64,000 nucleotides of DNA from JAOUEA01 sp963810915 (GCA_963810915.1 CAWEPH010000002.1:186001-250000); one strand, 5' to 3'; counted from the stretch's first letter, positions 35,809-44,155 are shown. The notes: a model not told the origin generated them from the sequence alone. Program-made: numbers and translations.

Positions 35809-37352
35809 GGCACCGCCTCGTCGGAGGTGCTCGCGGCGCTGACCTGGAGCGCGCGGTTCACGGCCGCGAGGTACGCGCGCGCGCTCGCCTCCACCACGTC
35901 GGTCGCCACGCCGCGCCCGGTCACCCGCCGCCCGTCGACTTCGAGCTGGACGACGACGTCGCCCAAGGCGTCCGAACCGCCGGTCACCGAGGAGACGTTG
36001 AAGCTCACGAGTCGCGCCTCCACGCCCGCCGCGCGCCCGATCGCGCCCATCGCGGCATCGATGAGACCGTCGCCGATCGCCGACTCCTCGATCGTGTCCT
36101 CACCCTTCTTCAGATGCACGGTGGCGCGGGGCTGCAGATGCGTCCCGCCGCCGACGACGACCGACTCGAGCAGGAGGAGATCCTCGTCGGCGGCACCGAG
36201 CTCCTCGGCCACGATCGCGCTCAGGTCCTGGTCGGTGATCTGGATCTTCCGATCGGCCAGGTCCTTGAAGCGGCCGAACGCGCGGTTCAGGGCACCGTCG
36301 TCCAGCGTGACGCCGATCTTGTCGAGGGCGTCGACGAACGCGTGGCGGCCCGAGTGCTTGCCCAAGACGAGCGAGTTCCCCTCCAGGCCGATCTCGACCG
36401 GGTCCATGATCTCGTAGGTCGCCCGGTTCGAGAGCACGCCGTGCTGGTGGATGCCGCTCTCGTGCGCGAACGCGCTCGAGCCCACCACCGCCTTGTTGGG
36501 CTGCACGCCGTAGCCGGTCGTCATCGACACCAGCCTCGAGGTCCGCATGATCTCCTTGATGTTCAGGTCGTGGCGCTTGCGGAGGTGCTGGCCGCGCGTG
36601 CGCACGATCATCGCGATCTCCTCGAGCGAGCAGTTGCCGGCGCGCTCGCCGATCCCGTTCACCGCCACCTCGACCTGGCCCGCCCCGTTCTCGATGCCCG
36701 CCAGCGAGTTCGCCACCGCGAGCCCCAAGTCGTTGTGGCAGTGCGTCGAGATCACGACGTCCTCGGGCGTCGCGTCGCGCACAGTGCGGATCAGCTCGCC
36801 GAACTCGGTGGGTGTCGCGTAGCCCACCGTGTCGGGCACGTTGATCGTGGTGGCTCCGCAGGCGACCGCCACACGGAAACACTCCATCAGGAACTCGAGC
36901 GGCGTCCTCGTGGCGTCCTGGGCGCTGAACTCGACGTCGTCCGTGTAGCTCTTGGCGAGCGTGACGTTCTCCCGGATGGCGTCGAGCACCTGCTGCGGGC
37001 TCATCTTCAACATGGACTCGCGCTGGACGTCGCTCGTGCTGATGAACGTGTGGATGCGCCAGCGCTCGGCGCCCTTGAGCGCCTCGGCCGCGCGTTCGAT
37101 ATCACCGGTCGCCGTGCGCGCGAGGGCCGCGATCACCGGGCCCTTCACGTTCGAGGCGATCTCCGCGACCGCGTCGAACTCGCCCGGCGAGGAGATCGGG
37201 AATCCAGCCTCCAGGATGTCCACGTTCAGCCGCGCGAGCTGCTCGGCGATCTCGACCTTCTCGGCTTTCGTGAGCGCGATGCCGGGTGCCTGCTCGCCGT
37301 CGCGCAGGGTGGTGTCGAAGATCCGTACGTTGCCTACCTCACCGTCCGTCAT
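35805..37352 (-). CDS. leuA: 2-Isopropylmalate synthase
   Basis: 515 residues, the LeuA type 1 length. RIFDTTLRDGEQAPGIALT, ILEAGFPISSPGEFDAV, ISTHCHNDLGLAVANSLAGIENGAGQVEVAVNGIGERAGN, SAFAHESGIHQHGVL and LGKHSGRHAF are all present, followed by the regulatory domain (VVVGGGTHLQPRATVHLKKG) that binds leucine for feedback inhibition. It condenses 2-oxoisovalerate with acetyl-CoA, the first committed step of leucine synthesis. The ATG overlaps the ilvC stop by 4 nt, indicating coupling. Confidence 0.95.
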   Translation of the reverse strand: MTDGEVGNVRIFDTTLRDGEQAPGIALTKAEKVEIAEQLARLNVDILEAGFPISSPGEFDAVAEIASNVKGPVIAALARTATGDIERAAEALKGAERWRIHTFISTSDVQRESMLKMSPQQVLDAIRENVTLAKSYTDDVEFSAQDATRTPLEFLMECFRVAVACGATTINVPDTVGYATPTEFGELIRTVRDATPEDVVISTHCHNDLGLAVANSLAGIENGAGQVEVAVNGIGERAGNCSLEEIAMIVRTRGQHLRKRHDLNIKEIMRTSRLVSMTTGYGVQPNKAVVGSSAFAHESGIHQHGVLSNRATYEIMDPVEIGLEGNSLVLGKHSGRHAFVDALDKIGVTLDDGALNRAFGRFKDLADRKIQITDQDLSAIVAEELGAADEDLLLLESVVVGGGTHLQPRATVHLKKGEDTIEESAIGDGLIDAAMGAIGRAAGVEARLVSFNVSSVTGGSDALGDVVVQLEVDGRRVTGRGVATDVVEASARAYLAAVNRALQVSAASTSDEAVP

Positions 37353-38362
37353 TCCGGGGCCACCTTCGTGTCGCTCTCCAACCAGGGCATCATCTGGCGC
37401 AGCTCCCGTCCCACGTTCTCGAGCTGGGACGTGCGCGCCTCGCTCCTAAGTCGCTGGTATTCGGGGAAGCCGGCGTCGGCTTCGGCGATCCAGCGCCGAG
37501 CGAAGGAGCCGTCCCGGATGTCGGAGAGCACGCCCTCCATCTCGGTGCGCACGTGGGCATCCACGACCCGGGGCCCGCTGATGTAGTCGCCCCACTCCGC
37601 CGTGGTGGAGACCGAGTGGCGCATCCAAGAGAGCCCGCCCTCGTAGATCAGGTCGACGATCAGCTTCACCTCGTGCAAGCACTCGAAGTACGCGATCTCG
37701 GGCTGGTACCCGGCGGCCACCAGGGTGTCGAACCCGTTCTTGATCAGCGAGGACAGACCGCCACAGAGCACGGTCTGCTCGCCGAAGAGATCGGTCTCCG
37801 TCTCCTCTTGATAGGTGGTCTGGATGATGCCGGCGCGCGCGCAACCGATGCCCGCGCCGTAGGCGAGCGCGCGCTGCAGCGCCTTGCCGGTGGCGTCTTG
37901 CTGCACGGCCACCAGTCCGGGCGTCCCGATCCCCTGCTCGTACGTGCGGCGCACGAGGTGGCCGGGACCCTTCGGCGCGATCATCGTGACGTCGACGCCG
38001 GCAGGGGGCACGACGGTACCGAAGTGGATCGAGAACCCGTGGGCGAACATCAGCATGTCGCCGTCCTTCAGGTTCGGCTCGATGTCCTCCGCATAGACCT
38101 TGGCGTGGCTCGTGTCGGGGAGCAGGCACATGACGACGTCGGCCTCGGCCACCGCGTCGGCGGTGTCGAGGACCTTGAGGCCGGCGGCCTCGGCCTCGGC
38201 ACGCGAGGCCGAACCGGGACGCAGACCCACACGGACGTCGAAGCCGGAGTCCTGCAGGTTCTGCGCGTGCGCGTGGCCCTGGCTGCCGTAGCCCAGGATC
38301 GCGATCCTATCGGCCTGCAACACCGACGCGTCGGTGTCCTTCTCGTAGTAGATCGTCGCCAT
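37349..38362 (-). CDS. ilvC: Ketol-acid reductoisomerase
   Basis: 337 residues, class I length. The Rossmann motif IAILGYGSQGHAHAQNL precedes CLLPDTSHAKVY, APKGPGHLVRRTY, the KARI-domain metal site (ETETDLFGEQTVLCGG) and EVKLIVDLIYEGGLSWM. It isomerises and reduces acetolactate or acetohydroxybutyrate in valine and isoleucine synthesis, using NAD(P)H. The ATG follows GGGAGG. A 30-nt gap separates it from ilvN, the largest in this operon. Its stop overlaps the leuA start. Confidence 0.95.
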   Translation of the reverse strand: MATIYYEKDTDASVLQADRIAILGYGSQGHAHAQNLQDSGFDVRVGLRPGSASRAEAEAAGLKVLDTADAVAEADVVMCLLPDTSHAKVYAEDIEPNLKDGDMLMFAHGFSIHFGTVVPPAGVDVTMIAPKGPGHLVRRTYEQGIGTPGLVAVQQDATGKALQRALAYGAGIGCARAGIIQTTYQEETETDLFGEQTVLCGGLSSLIKNGFDTLVAAGYQPEIAYFECLHEVKLIVDLIYEGGLSWMRHSVSTTAEWGDYISGPRVVDAHVRTEMEGVLSDIRDGSFARRWIAEADAGFPEYQRLRSEARTSQLENVGRELRQMMPWLESDTKVAPE

Positions 38363-38392
38363 GTCGTGGTCCTCCCGGTGGTCTGATACGGA

Positions 38393-38920
38393 CTAGTTGG
38401 TGCTCGCCGCCCGCAGCGGCGAGCGTTCGCGGATGCCGCGGTCTCCGCGTGAGAGCGCGATGCGCCCGGTACGGGAGATCTCCACGATCCCGTACTCCTC
38501 GAGCATCTCGCGGAGGGCCTCGAGCTTCTCGGGCTTGCCGCTCGCCTCCACCGTGAGCGTCGAGGACGTGACGTCCACGATGTTCACGCGGAACACCTCG
38601 CAGATCTCCATGATCCGCGCGCGGATGTCGCCCTCCGCGTGGACCTTGGCGAGCATCAGCTCGCGCTCGACGGCCGAACCGGGATCGTGCTCCAGGATCT
38701 TGATCACGTTCACCAGCTTGTTGAGCTGCTTCGTGACCTGCTCCAACGGGTTCAGATCCACGTTCACCGCGATCGTCATGCGCGAGAGCCCCGGGGTCTC
38801 GGTGGGGCCCACGGCGAGCGAGTCGATGTTGTAGCCGCGCGCTGCGAAGAGTCCCGCCACGCGCGTGAGCACGCCTGGGCGGTCCTCCACCAGCACGGAG
38901 ATGGTGTGCAGGGTGCTCAT
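38393..38920 (-). CDS. ilvN: Acetolactate synthase small (regulatory) subunit
   Basis: 175 residues. The N-terminal ACT domain reads TISVLVEDRPGVLTRVAGLFAARGYNIDSLAVGPTE, with the Gly/Asn residues that bind the valine effector. The C-terminal half (VDVTSSTLTVEASGKPEKLEALREMLEEYGIVEISRTGRIALSRG) is the usual ALS small-subunit domain. It activates IlvB and gives it valine sensitivity. Its ATG overlaps the ilvB stop by 4 nt (ATGA), consistent with stoichiometric translation. Confidence 0.94.
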   Translation of the reverse strand: MSTLHTISVLVEDRPGVLTRVAGLFAARGYNIDSLAVGPTETPGLSRMTIAVNVDLNPLEQVTKQLNKLVNVIKILEHDPGSAVERELMLAKVHAEGDIRARIMEICEVFRVNIVDVTSSTLTVEASGKPEKLEALREMLEEYGIVEISRTGRIALSRGDRGIRERSPLRAASTN

Positions 38921-40668
38921 GCGATCGGTGCCTCCGCGGGGTCGATGGTGGGCGCGACGCTCTCGGGCCCAAGGATGATGTCGTCGTTCGACGCGCCCGA
39001 GGGCACCATGGGAAAGACCATCTCCGCCGGGTCCACGCGGAAATCGATCACCACGCTGCGGTCCGTCACGGAGAACGCCTTCTCGATGGCGGCATCGACC
39101 TCGTCGGGCGACTCCACGCGGAGCCCCACGGCGCCGTAGGCCTCGGCGAGCTTGACGTAGTCGGGCACGTTGGGGTCGAGCCACACGCCCGAGTATCGCT
39201 CGTCGAAGAAGAGCTCCTGCCACTGGCGCACCATCCCCAGGTAACCGTTGTTCAGGATGGCCGTGACGAACGGGATCTGCTCGGTGGCGCTCGTGGCGAG
39301 CTCCTGCGCCGTCATCTGGAAGCACCCGTCGCCGTCGATCGCCACGACGCGCTTCTTGGGCTGTCCAACCTTGGCGCCCATCGCCGCGGGGACCGCGAAG
39401 CCCATCGTGCCGAGCCCGCCCGAGTTCACCCAGTGTCGCGGCCGCTCGAACCTCCAGTACTGCGACGCGTACATCTGGTGCTGTCCGACGCCGGAGACGA
39501 GGATCGTGTCCTCCCCCGCGAAATGATGCAGCCGCTCGACGCAGTACTGCGGCTTCAGGGGACCGTCGGGCTGCTGGTCGTAACGGTAGGGGTAGGTCTC
39601 CTTCCACTCCGCGAGCTGGCGGAGCCAGGCCGAGCGCTCGGGCACGCCGCCGGCCTCGTCCTGACGCTTGGCGAGCTCCGCCGCGAGCTTCCCGACCACG
39701 TCCTTGCAGTCGCCCACGATGGGCACATCGACGGCCCGGTTCTTCCCGATCTCCGCCGGGTCGATGTCGACGTGCACGATCTTGGCGTGGGGAGCGAACC
39801 CCGCGAGCTTGCCGGTCACGCGGTCGTCGAAGCGCGCGCCGAGCGCCACGAGGAGGTCGGCCTGCTGCATCGCGGTAACGGCGGTGTAGTTGCCGTGCAT
39901 CCCGGGCATCCCCAGGCAGAGCTCGTGCGAATCGGGGAAGGCGCCGCGCGCCATCAGCGTGGTCACGACCGGGAGCCGGCCCGTGGTGGCGAGCTTCGCC
40001 AGCTCCTTGTCCGCATCGGCCTTGATCACGCCGCCGCCCACGTAGAGCACGGGCTTCTTCGCCTTCATGAGCAGCTTGACGGCCTCGACCACCTGGCGCT
40101 GGTGGCCCTTGGTGGTGGGCTTGTAGCCGGGCAGCACCACATGCTCGGGCCACTTGTACGTGGTCTCGGCGAGGAGGACGTCCTTCGGGAGGTCGATCAG
40201 GACGGGGCCGGGGCGCCCGGTGCGGGCGATGTGGAACGCCTCGCGCACCGTCTCCACGATCTGGGCGGGGTCTTTCACCAGGAAGTTGTGCTTGGTCACC
40301 GGCATCGTGATGCCGGTGATGTCGGCTTCCTGGAAGGCGTCGTTGCCCACCACGGGGGTGGGCACCTGACCGGTGATCGCGACGATGGGGACGGAATCCA
40401 TCTTGGCGTCGGCGAGTGGTGTCACGAGGTTGGTGGCGCCCGGGCCCGACGTCGCCATGCAGACGCCGACCTTCCCGGTCACCCAGGCATAGCCCTCGGC
40501 CGCATGGCCGGCGCCCTGCTCGTGGCGGCAGAGGATGTGCCGGATCGGCGAGCGATCCACCAGCGGGTCGTAGATAGGCATGCTGGCCCCGCCGGGGATC
40601 CCGAACACCACCTCCACGCCCTCGCCCTCGAGGGCCTTCAGCAGCGCGTCGGCGCCGGTCACCTTCAT
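38917..40668 (-). CDS. ilvB: Acetolactate synthase large (catalytic) subunit
   Basis: 583 residues. TPP enzyme: VEVVFGIPGGASMPIYD, the catalytic Glu in CRHEQGAGHAAEGYAW, SGPGATNLVTPLADA, QVPTPVVGNDAFQE, and the TPP/Mg motif IDGDGCFQMTAQELATSATEQIPFVTAILNN. It joins two pyruvates, or pyruvate and 2-oxobutyrate. The ATG at 40668 (MKVTGADALL) is chosen over an upstream extension because GAGGTGG precedes it and the family starts here. It overlaps the stop of the upstream 105-residue gene (ATGA). Confidence 0.95.
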   Translation of the reverse strand: MKVTGADALLKALEGEGVEVVFGIPGGASMPIYDPLVDRSPIRHILCRHEQGAGHAAEGYAWVTGKVGVCMATSGPGATNLVTPLADAKMDSVPIVAITGQVPTPVVGNDAFQEADITGITMPVTKHNFLVKDPAQIVETVREAFHIARTGRPGPVLIDLPKDVLLAETTYKWPEHVVLPGYKPTTKGHQRQVVEAVKLLMKAKKPVLYVGGGVIKADADKELAKLATTGRLPVVTTLMARGAFPDSHELCLGMPGMHGNYTAVTAMQQADLLVALGARFDDRVTGKLAGFAPHAKIVHVDIDPAEIGKNRAVDVPIVGDCKDVVGKLAAELAKRQDEAGGVPERSAWLRQLAEWKETYPYRYDQQPDGPLKPQYCVERLHHFAGEDTILVSGVGQHQMYASQYWRFERPRHWVNSGGLGTMGFAVPAAMGAKVGQPKKRVVAIDGDGCFQMTAQELATSATEQIPFVTAILNNGYLGMVRQWQELFFDERYSGVWLDPNVPDYVKLAEAYGAVGLRVESPDEVDAAIEKAFSVTDRSVVIDFRVDPAEMVFPMVPSGASNDDIILGPESVAPTIDPAEAPIA

Positions 40669-40982
40669 CGTGCGGCCACCTCGCGCTCCTCGACGGGGCC
40701 GGTCTCCACGCGGCGGACGTGGGCCTGAAGGCGGTGGCCCAGGTTGCGGCACGCGCGCTCGAACTCCCACGGGGTCCAATCGCGGCGGCGCATCTGCAGG
40801 ATGTCCTCCTGGCTCTCCTCGCCGAAGTCGAAGCCGCTGCCCAAGTAGACGACCTCGGAAGAGAGGTAGCGATCGACCACGGCGCGCGTCGAGGGATCCG
40901 CCGCGTCCACGCTGACCTGGCCAGGACCCTCCCAGAGCACGCTGGCGACGACGGTGCCGTCTCGCTCGAACTCGTACCTCAT
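40665..40982 (-). CDS. Uncharacterised 105-residue protein, first structural gene of the ilv operon
   Basis: It begins MRYEFERDGTVVASVLWEGPGQVSV, a beta-hairpin-like start, and continues through DRYLSSEVVYLGSG and a charged helical half (RRRDWTPWEFERACRNLGHRL). There are no cysteines, no signal peptide and no membrane span. The ATG follows AGGAGACCACC; the stop overlaps the ilvB start (ATGA). It lies directly behind the ilv attenuator, so it should be made when branched-chain amino acids are scarce. I do not recognise the family; an accessory or regulatory role with IlvB is only a guess from position. Confidence 0.75.
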   Translation of the reverse strand: MRYEFERDGTVVASVLWEGPGQVSVDAADPSTRAVVDRYLSSEVVYLGSGFDFGEESQEDILQMRRRDWTPWEFERACRNLGHRLQAHVRRVETGPVEEREVAAR

Positions 40983-41048
40983 GGTGGTCTCCTTGTCTCC
41001 GGGCCCCTCGCCCGGTGTTGGTCGTACGTTCACCTGGTCGGTGGGTAC

Positions 41049-41074
41049 AAAAAACCCCGCGGGGCTCGCGGGGT
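41049..41074 (-). terminator. Attenuator terminator of the ilv operon
   Basis: On the minus strand CCCCGCG and CGCGGGG (41,055-41,061 with 41,067-41,073) form a 7-bp GC stem with a 5-nt loop, followed by six Ts. It lies between the leader peptide and the first structural gene. Confidence 0.88.
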
Positions 41075-41113
41075 CGTCGGCGCGGCGATCAGGCCTGTGG
41101 GGCCTGGCCGCGC

Positions 41114-41164
41114 CTAGCTAATAAGTACGAGGGTGCTGCGTCCGAACAGCCGTTGGCTCGACAT
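41114..41164 (-). CDS. ilv leader peptide (16 residues)
   Basis: MSSQRLFGRSTLVLIS, ending at TAG 41,114-41,116. A Leu-Val-Leu-Ile cluster lies just before the stop, the hallmark of branched-chain amino acid attenuation peptides (known for actinobacterial ilvB operons). After the stop, GGCGCGGC...GCCGCGCC with an inner CAGGCC/GGCCTG stem can form an upstream hairpin, and the terminator follows. Slow translation of the Leu/Val/Ile codons would favour readthrough. The ATG is 9 nt from the -10 box and has no RBS, so the leader peptide itself appears to be translated from a leaderless mRNA. An ATG at 41170 is closer than a transcript should start. Confidence 0.8.
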   Translation of the reverse strand: MSSQRLFGRSTLVLIS

Positions 41165-41173
41165 GGTCATGAC

Positions 41174-41201
41174 AGTGTAGAGGCCGGGAAGCCGCTGTCA
41201 A
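41174..41201 (-). promoter_or_regulatory. ilv operon promoter (TTGACA-N16-TACACT)
   Basis: On the minus strand, TTGACA at 41,196-41,201 and TACACT at 41,174-41,179 are separated by 16 nt. This is one of the best sigma-70-type promoters in the window. The predicted start point falls at the leader-peptide ATG. Confidence 0.8.
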
Positions 41202-41285
41202 CCGACCCGCGAGCCGTCTCATCCACCCGATCGTGCGATGTCACGGGCACCGAGAGGATCCGGAGTCCCATGGCTCTCACCTTTC

Positions 41286-41310
41286 CCCGACCCGCTACCG
41301 GGTCGGGGAA
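41286..41310. terminator. Perfect hairpin downstream of the DUF7144-like gene
   Basis: CCCCGACCCG and CGGGTCGGGG pair across a short loop. No T-run follows on either strand. It lies between the minus-strand membrane-protein gene and the ilv promoter and could insulate the latter. Confidence 0.45.
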
Positions 41311-41328
41311 GGGAGCGAATCTACGGCC

Positions 41329-41784
41329 TCACTCGAACACGTCGTCGTGCGCGGCCAAGCCGTAGATGATCAACGCGTCGATCGCCACGATCATCATGGC
41401 CCACACCGGGTAGGCGCCGATCGTGAAGAACCACACGAGCATCGACAGTGCGGCCAGCACGATGCCCAGCACCTGTCCGCTCGTCTTGCGCGCGAAGATC
41501 AGGTAGCTGGTGAGCACCTGGATCGCGCCGATGCCGATCCAGACCCAGCCCACGACCTCGAGGTTGTGGTACAGCATCGAGGCCTCGTCGAAGTACTCCT
41601 TACGGACCAGGGCTGCCCATCCGGCGACCACGTTCCAGAGCCCCGCGACCATGAACAGGACCCCGGCGAACGTCGCCCATCCCGTCCGGACCGACGCGGT
41701 CGGCGCGGGTCCGATGTCTTGCCTGACCTGGGCATCCGGTACGACCATGGGCCTCGCCGAGGACTGCGTCACCTGCTGTGACAT
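41329..41784 (-). CDS. Four-span membrane protein, DUF7144-like
   Basis: 151 residues. A polar ~35-residue N-terminus precedes four hydrophobic helices: WATFAGVLFMVAGLWNVVAGWAAL, GWVWIGIGAIQVLTSYLIFA, VLGIVLAALSMLVWFF and WAMMIVAIDALIIYGLAAH. The order and the Tyr/Trp positions match small actinobacterial proteins I recall as DUF7144. Function is unknown. It is a single gene with an RBS (GGAGG) before the ATG and a strong hairpin after it. Confidence 0.75.
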   Translation of the reverse strand: MSQQVTQSSARPMVVPDAQVRQDIGPAPTASVRTGWATFAGVLFMVAGLWNVVAGWAALVRKEYFDEASMLYHNLEVVGWVWIGIGAIQVLTSYLIFARKTSGQVLGIVLAALSMLVWFFTIGAYPVWAMMIVAIDALIIYGLAAHDDVFE

Positions 41785-41958
41785 GGGATGCCTCCTCCCG
41801 TATGCGTCCGGGGACCGGCCTGCCCGGCGCTCCCGGACTCCTCATGTCCTCGACCCCACCATGAGGCATAGTCTGCCCGTTCGAGCGGGGCCTTCGTCCC
41901 GACACGCGCGGGACCGACGTACTCGGTCGTCTCGTCGGCTACGAGGATGCCGTCACCA

Positions 41959-43185
41959 TCAGGGATGGGATCGGCCCGCACGCCCGCCTCGTTCGCCGCC
42001 GGGCACTCCCGTGAGTTCCTTCCACCGACGTTCGAGCAGGCGCCGCTCGGCGTCGTCGTGGACCAGCGCGAGCGCACGCCGGTACGCGTCGGCGGCCTCC
42101 TGCGTTCGCCCGAGGCGCCGCAACAGCTCCCCTCGCGTCGCGTGCAGGTAGTGATAGTCCTCCAACGCGAGGCGATCCACGATCTCGAGCCCCGCCTCGG
42201 ACCCCTGCGTCTCGGCGACGGCGACCGCCCGGCTCAGTTCGACCACCGGCGAGTCCGTGAGGGCGGCGAGCTCCCCGTAGAGGGCGGCGATCTGCGGCCA
42301 ATCTCGCGGGTCGTCGGCATGCAGGGACGCGATCGCGGCCTGCAGGACGTAGGGACCACGGCCGTGCAGCGCCAACGCGCGCTCGAGCACGCGCCGGCCG
42401 TCGGCGATCTGCGCCTTGTCCCACAGCGCGCGGTCCTGGTCGGCGAGCAACACGACCTCGCCGTCCCGGAACCGTGCCTCGCGACGCGCATCGAGCAGGA
42501 GCATCATCGCCAGCAACCCGTGCACCTCCGACTCGTCGGGCATCAGCTCGGCCATCGCCCGCCCGAGCCGGATCGCCTCGGCCGCCAGGTCGCCGCGGGT
42601 GGGTGGAGCGGAATAGCCCTCGTTGAAGATGAGGTAGATCACCGCGAGCACGGCGACGAGCCGATCGGGCAGCTGATGGTCGGGCGGCACGCGGAAGGGG
42701 ATCCCGGCCGCCTTGATCTTGCGCTTCGCCCGCACGAGCCGCTGGGCCATCGTCGGCTCGGGAACCAGGAACGCGCGAGCGATCTCGACGGTGCTCAGCC
42801 CGCCGAGCGAGCGGAGCGTGAGCGCGACCTGGGCGTCCGTCGCCAGAGCCGGATGACAGCAGGTGAAGATGAGCTCGAGTCGCTCGTCGGGCACGGCCGT
42901 CGTGTCCATCCTGACCTCCGATGGCTCCGGCACGTGGAGCAGCCGCGTCTTCGACGCCAGCGTGCGATCGCGACGGATGCGATCGATCGCCCGGTTGCGC
43001 GCGGTGGTCACCAGCCAGGTCTTGGGGTGCGTGGGCACGCCGTCGCGCGGCCAGCGTTCCGCCGCGATCGCGAAGGCCTCCTGCGCGGCTTCCTCGGCGA
43101 GGTCGAAGTCACCGAGGAAGCCGATCAGGGCCGCGAGCACGTAGCCCCAGTGGTCGCGGAACGTCTGCTCGAGGTCCGCTACCAC
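41959..43185 (-). CDS. ECF sigma factor, ECF42 type with C-terminal TPR-like extension
   Basis: 408 residues from GTG 43185. Sigma region 2 (GDFDLAEEAAQEAFAIAAERWPRDGVPTHPKTWLVTTARNRAIDRIRR) and region 4 (LRSLGGLSTVEIARAFLVPEPTMAQRLVRAKRKI) are followed by about 200 residues with NEGYSAPPTRGDLAAEAIRLGR and a helical repeat tail (RGELLRRLGRTQEAADAYRRALAL). This layout, next to a DGPF/YCII gene, defines ECF42; there is no anti-sigma factor, and the C-terminal extension is known to control activity in the group. Its start overlaps the upstream YCII stop by 7 nt. Target genes are not identifiable. Confidence 0.88.
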   Translation of the reverse strand: MVADLEQTFRDHWGYVLAALIGFLGDFDLAEEAAQEAFAIAAERWPRDGVPTHPKTWLVTTARNRAIDRIRRDRTLASKTRLLHVPEPSEVRMDTTAVPDERLELIFTCCHPALATDAQVALTLRSLGGLSTVEIARAFLVPEPTMAQRLVRAKRKIKAAGIPFRVPPDHQLPDRLVAVLAVIYLIFNEGYSAPPTRGDLAAEAIRLGRAMAELMPDESEVHGLLAMMLLLDARREARFRDGEVVLLADQDRALWDKAQIADGRRVLERALALHGRGPYVLQAAIASLHADDPRDWPQIAALYGELAALTDSPVVELSRAVAVAETQGSEAGLEIVDRLALEDYHYLHATRGELLRRLGRTQEAADAYRRALALVHDDAERRLLERRWKELTGVPGGERGGRAGRSHP

Positions 43186-43535
43186 TCCACCAGCGGGCGT
43201 ACCTCGATCGCGCCCCCCATGCTCGCCGCCGGGATCCGCGCGGCCAGCTCGATCGCCGCGTCGAGATCGTCGGCCTCGAAGAAGAGGTATCCGCCCACGG
43301 CCTCCTTGAGCTCGACGAACGGACCGTCGGTGGTCAGCGTCTTGCCGTCCTGGACCCGCACGGTGGTGGCCGTCTCGGGACCCTGCATCTGCTGGCCGGG
43401 CGTGACGCCGGGGGTCTCGTTGATCCCCTGGTACGCGGCGTAGACCGCCCCCTTCTCCTCGTCGGACAGCTGCTCCCACGCCTCCGACGGGGGCACCGGC
43501 GTGGTGCCCTGATGGATCAGCAGCATGTACTTCAT
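43179..43535 (-). CDS. YCII/DGPF-domain protein paired with the ECF42 sigma factor
   Basis: 118 residues, ferredoxin-like YCII fold: MKYMLLIHQG, TVRVQDGKTLTTDGPFVELKEAVGGYLFFEADDLDAAIELAARIP and a C-terminal EVRPLVEW. The DGPF motif gives the family its name. Such genes are commonly found beside ECF41/42 sigma factors, probably as target or functional partner; the biochemical role is unsettled. RBS GGAGGGGAC directly precedes the ATG. The stop overlaps the sigma-factor start. Confidence 0.88.
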   Translation of the reverse strand: MKYMLLIHQGTTPVPPSEAWEQLSDEEKGAVYAAYQGINETPGVTPGQQMQGPETATTVRVQDGKTLTTDGPFVELKEAVGGYLFFEADDLDAAIELAARIPAASMGGAIEVRPLVEW

Positions 43536-43645
43536 GTCCCCTCCTTGGGATCGGGTCGCCCATGAGACGAACGAGAACCCCGGAATCGACAGGTCCACTC
43601 CAGAAGGACGATAGACGCCGCCAGGAACCCCCGGGAACGACGGTC

Positions 43646-44155
43646 TCAGGGGGGCGCCGGAACGTCGAAGACGCGGCCGTCCAGCTCGCCGAACGCCCAA
43701 ACGTCGATGTCCGGGGGTTGAACGCCGAGCGCCGTGAGGCCCGTGCAGATCTGGCTCCGATGGTCGGTGCCGTGATGCAGCACCTGCGCGAGCCGGATGC
43801 CGAGCGGTGCGTGGCCCTCCGATCCGTCCGCGCGGTGTGCCACGATCTCGGTCTGGGGGTCCCCTCCTTCGGCGAGGACGGCCGCCCACGCGCCGCCGTG
43901 ACCCTCCGCCACGCCCCGAAGCTCGCTGAGACCCATCACGTCCTCGTCGATCCGCGGGCGGGTTCCCCCGGTGATCACGAACAGGTACCAGTCATCGGAC
44001 CCGACGAGATGCCGGAGGGTCTCGAGGATCGACCCATACGTCCCGGGAACCGGGCTGGCGAGCTGTTCCGGCCCCAGCGACGAGCACACGTCGATCAGCT
44101 GGAGCGTCGCCCACACGTGATGTGCGAACGCATCGTCGAGGTCCGACCCGGTCAC
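43646..44155 (-). CDS. DinB-family protein
   Basis: 169 residues forming a likely four-helix bundle: FAHHVWATLQLIDVCSSLGPEQLA, SILETLRHLVGSDDWYLFVIT, and QVLHHGTDHRSQICTGLTALG. The three His positions (first helix HH, LRHL, HHGTDHR) match the metal triad of DinB/mycothiol-dependent enzymes. It ends with an acidic segment (DVWAFGELDGRVFDVPAPP). Possible thiol-dependent transferase; the substrate is unknown. It is a single gene between two leftward operons. Confidence 0.78.
   Translation of the reverse strand: MTGSDLDDAFAHHVWATLQLIDVCSSLGPEQLASPVPGTYGSILETLRHLVGSDDWYLFVITGGTRPRIDEDVMGLSELRGVAEGHGGAWAAVLAEGGDPQTEIVAHRADGSEGHAPLGIRLAQVLHHGTDHRSQICTGLTALGVQPPDIDVWAFGELDGRVFDVPAPP

Noticed and set aside
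41049..41201. T-box or riboswitch ahead of the ilv operon
   Set aside because: No T-box sequence or specifier loop is visible. A leader peptide with Leu/Val/Ile codons and an immediately following terminator explains the region.
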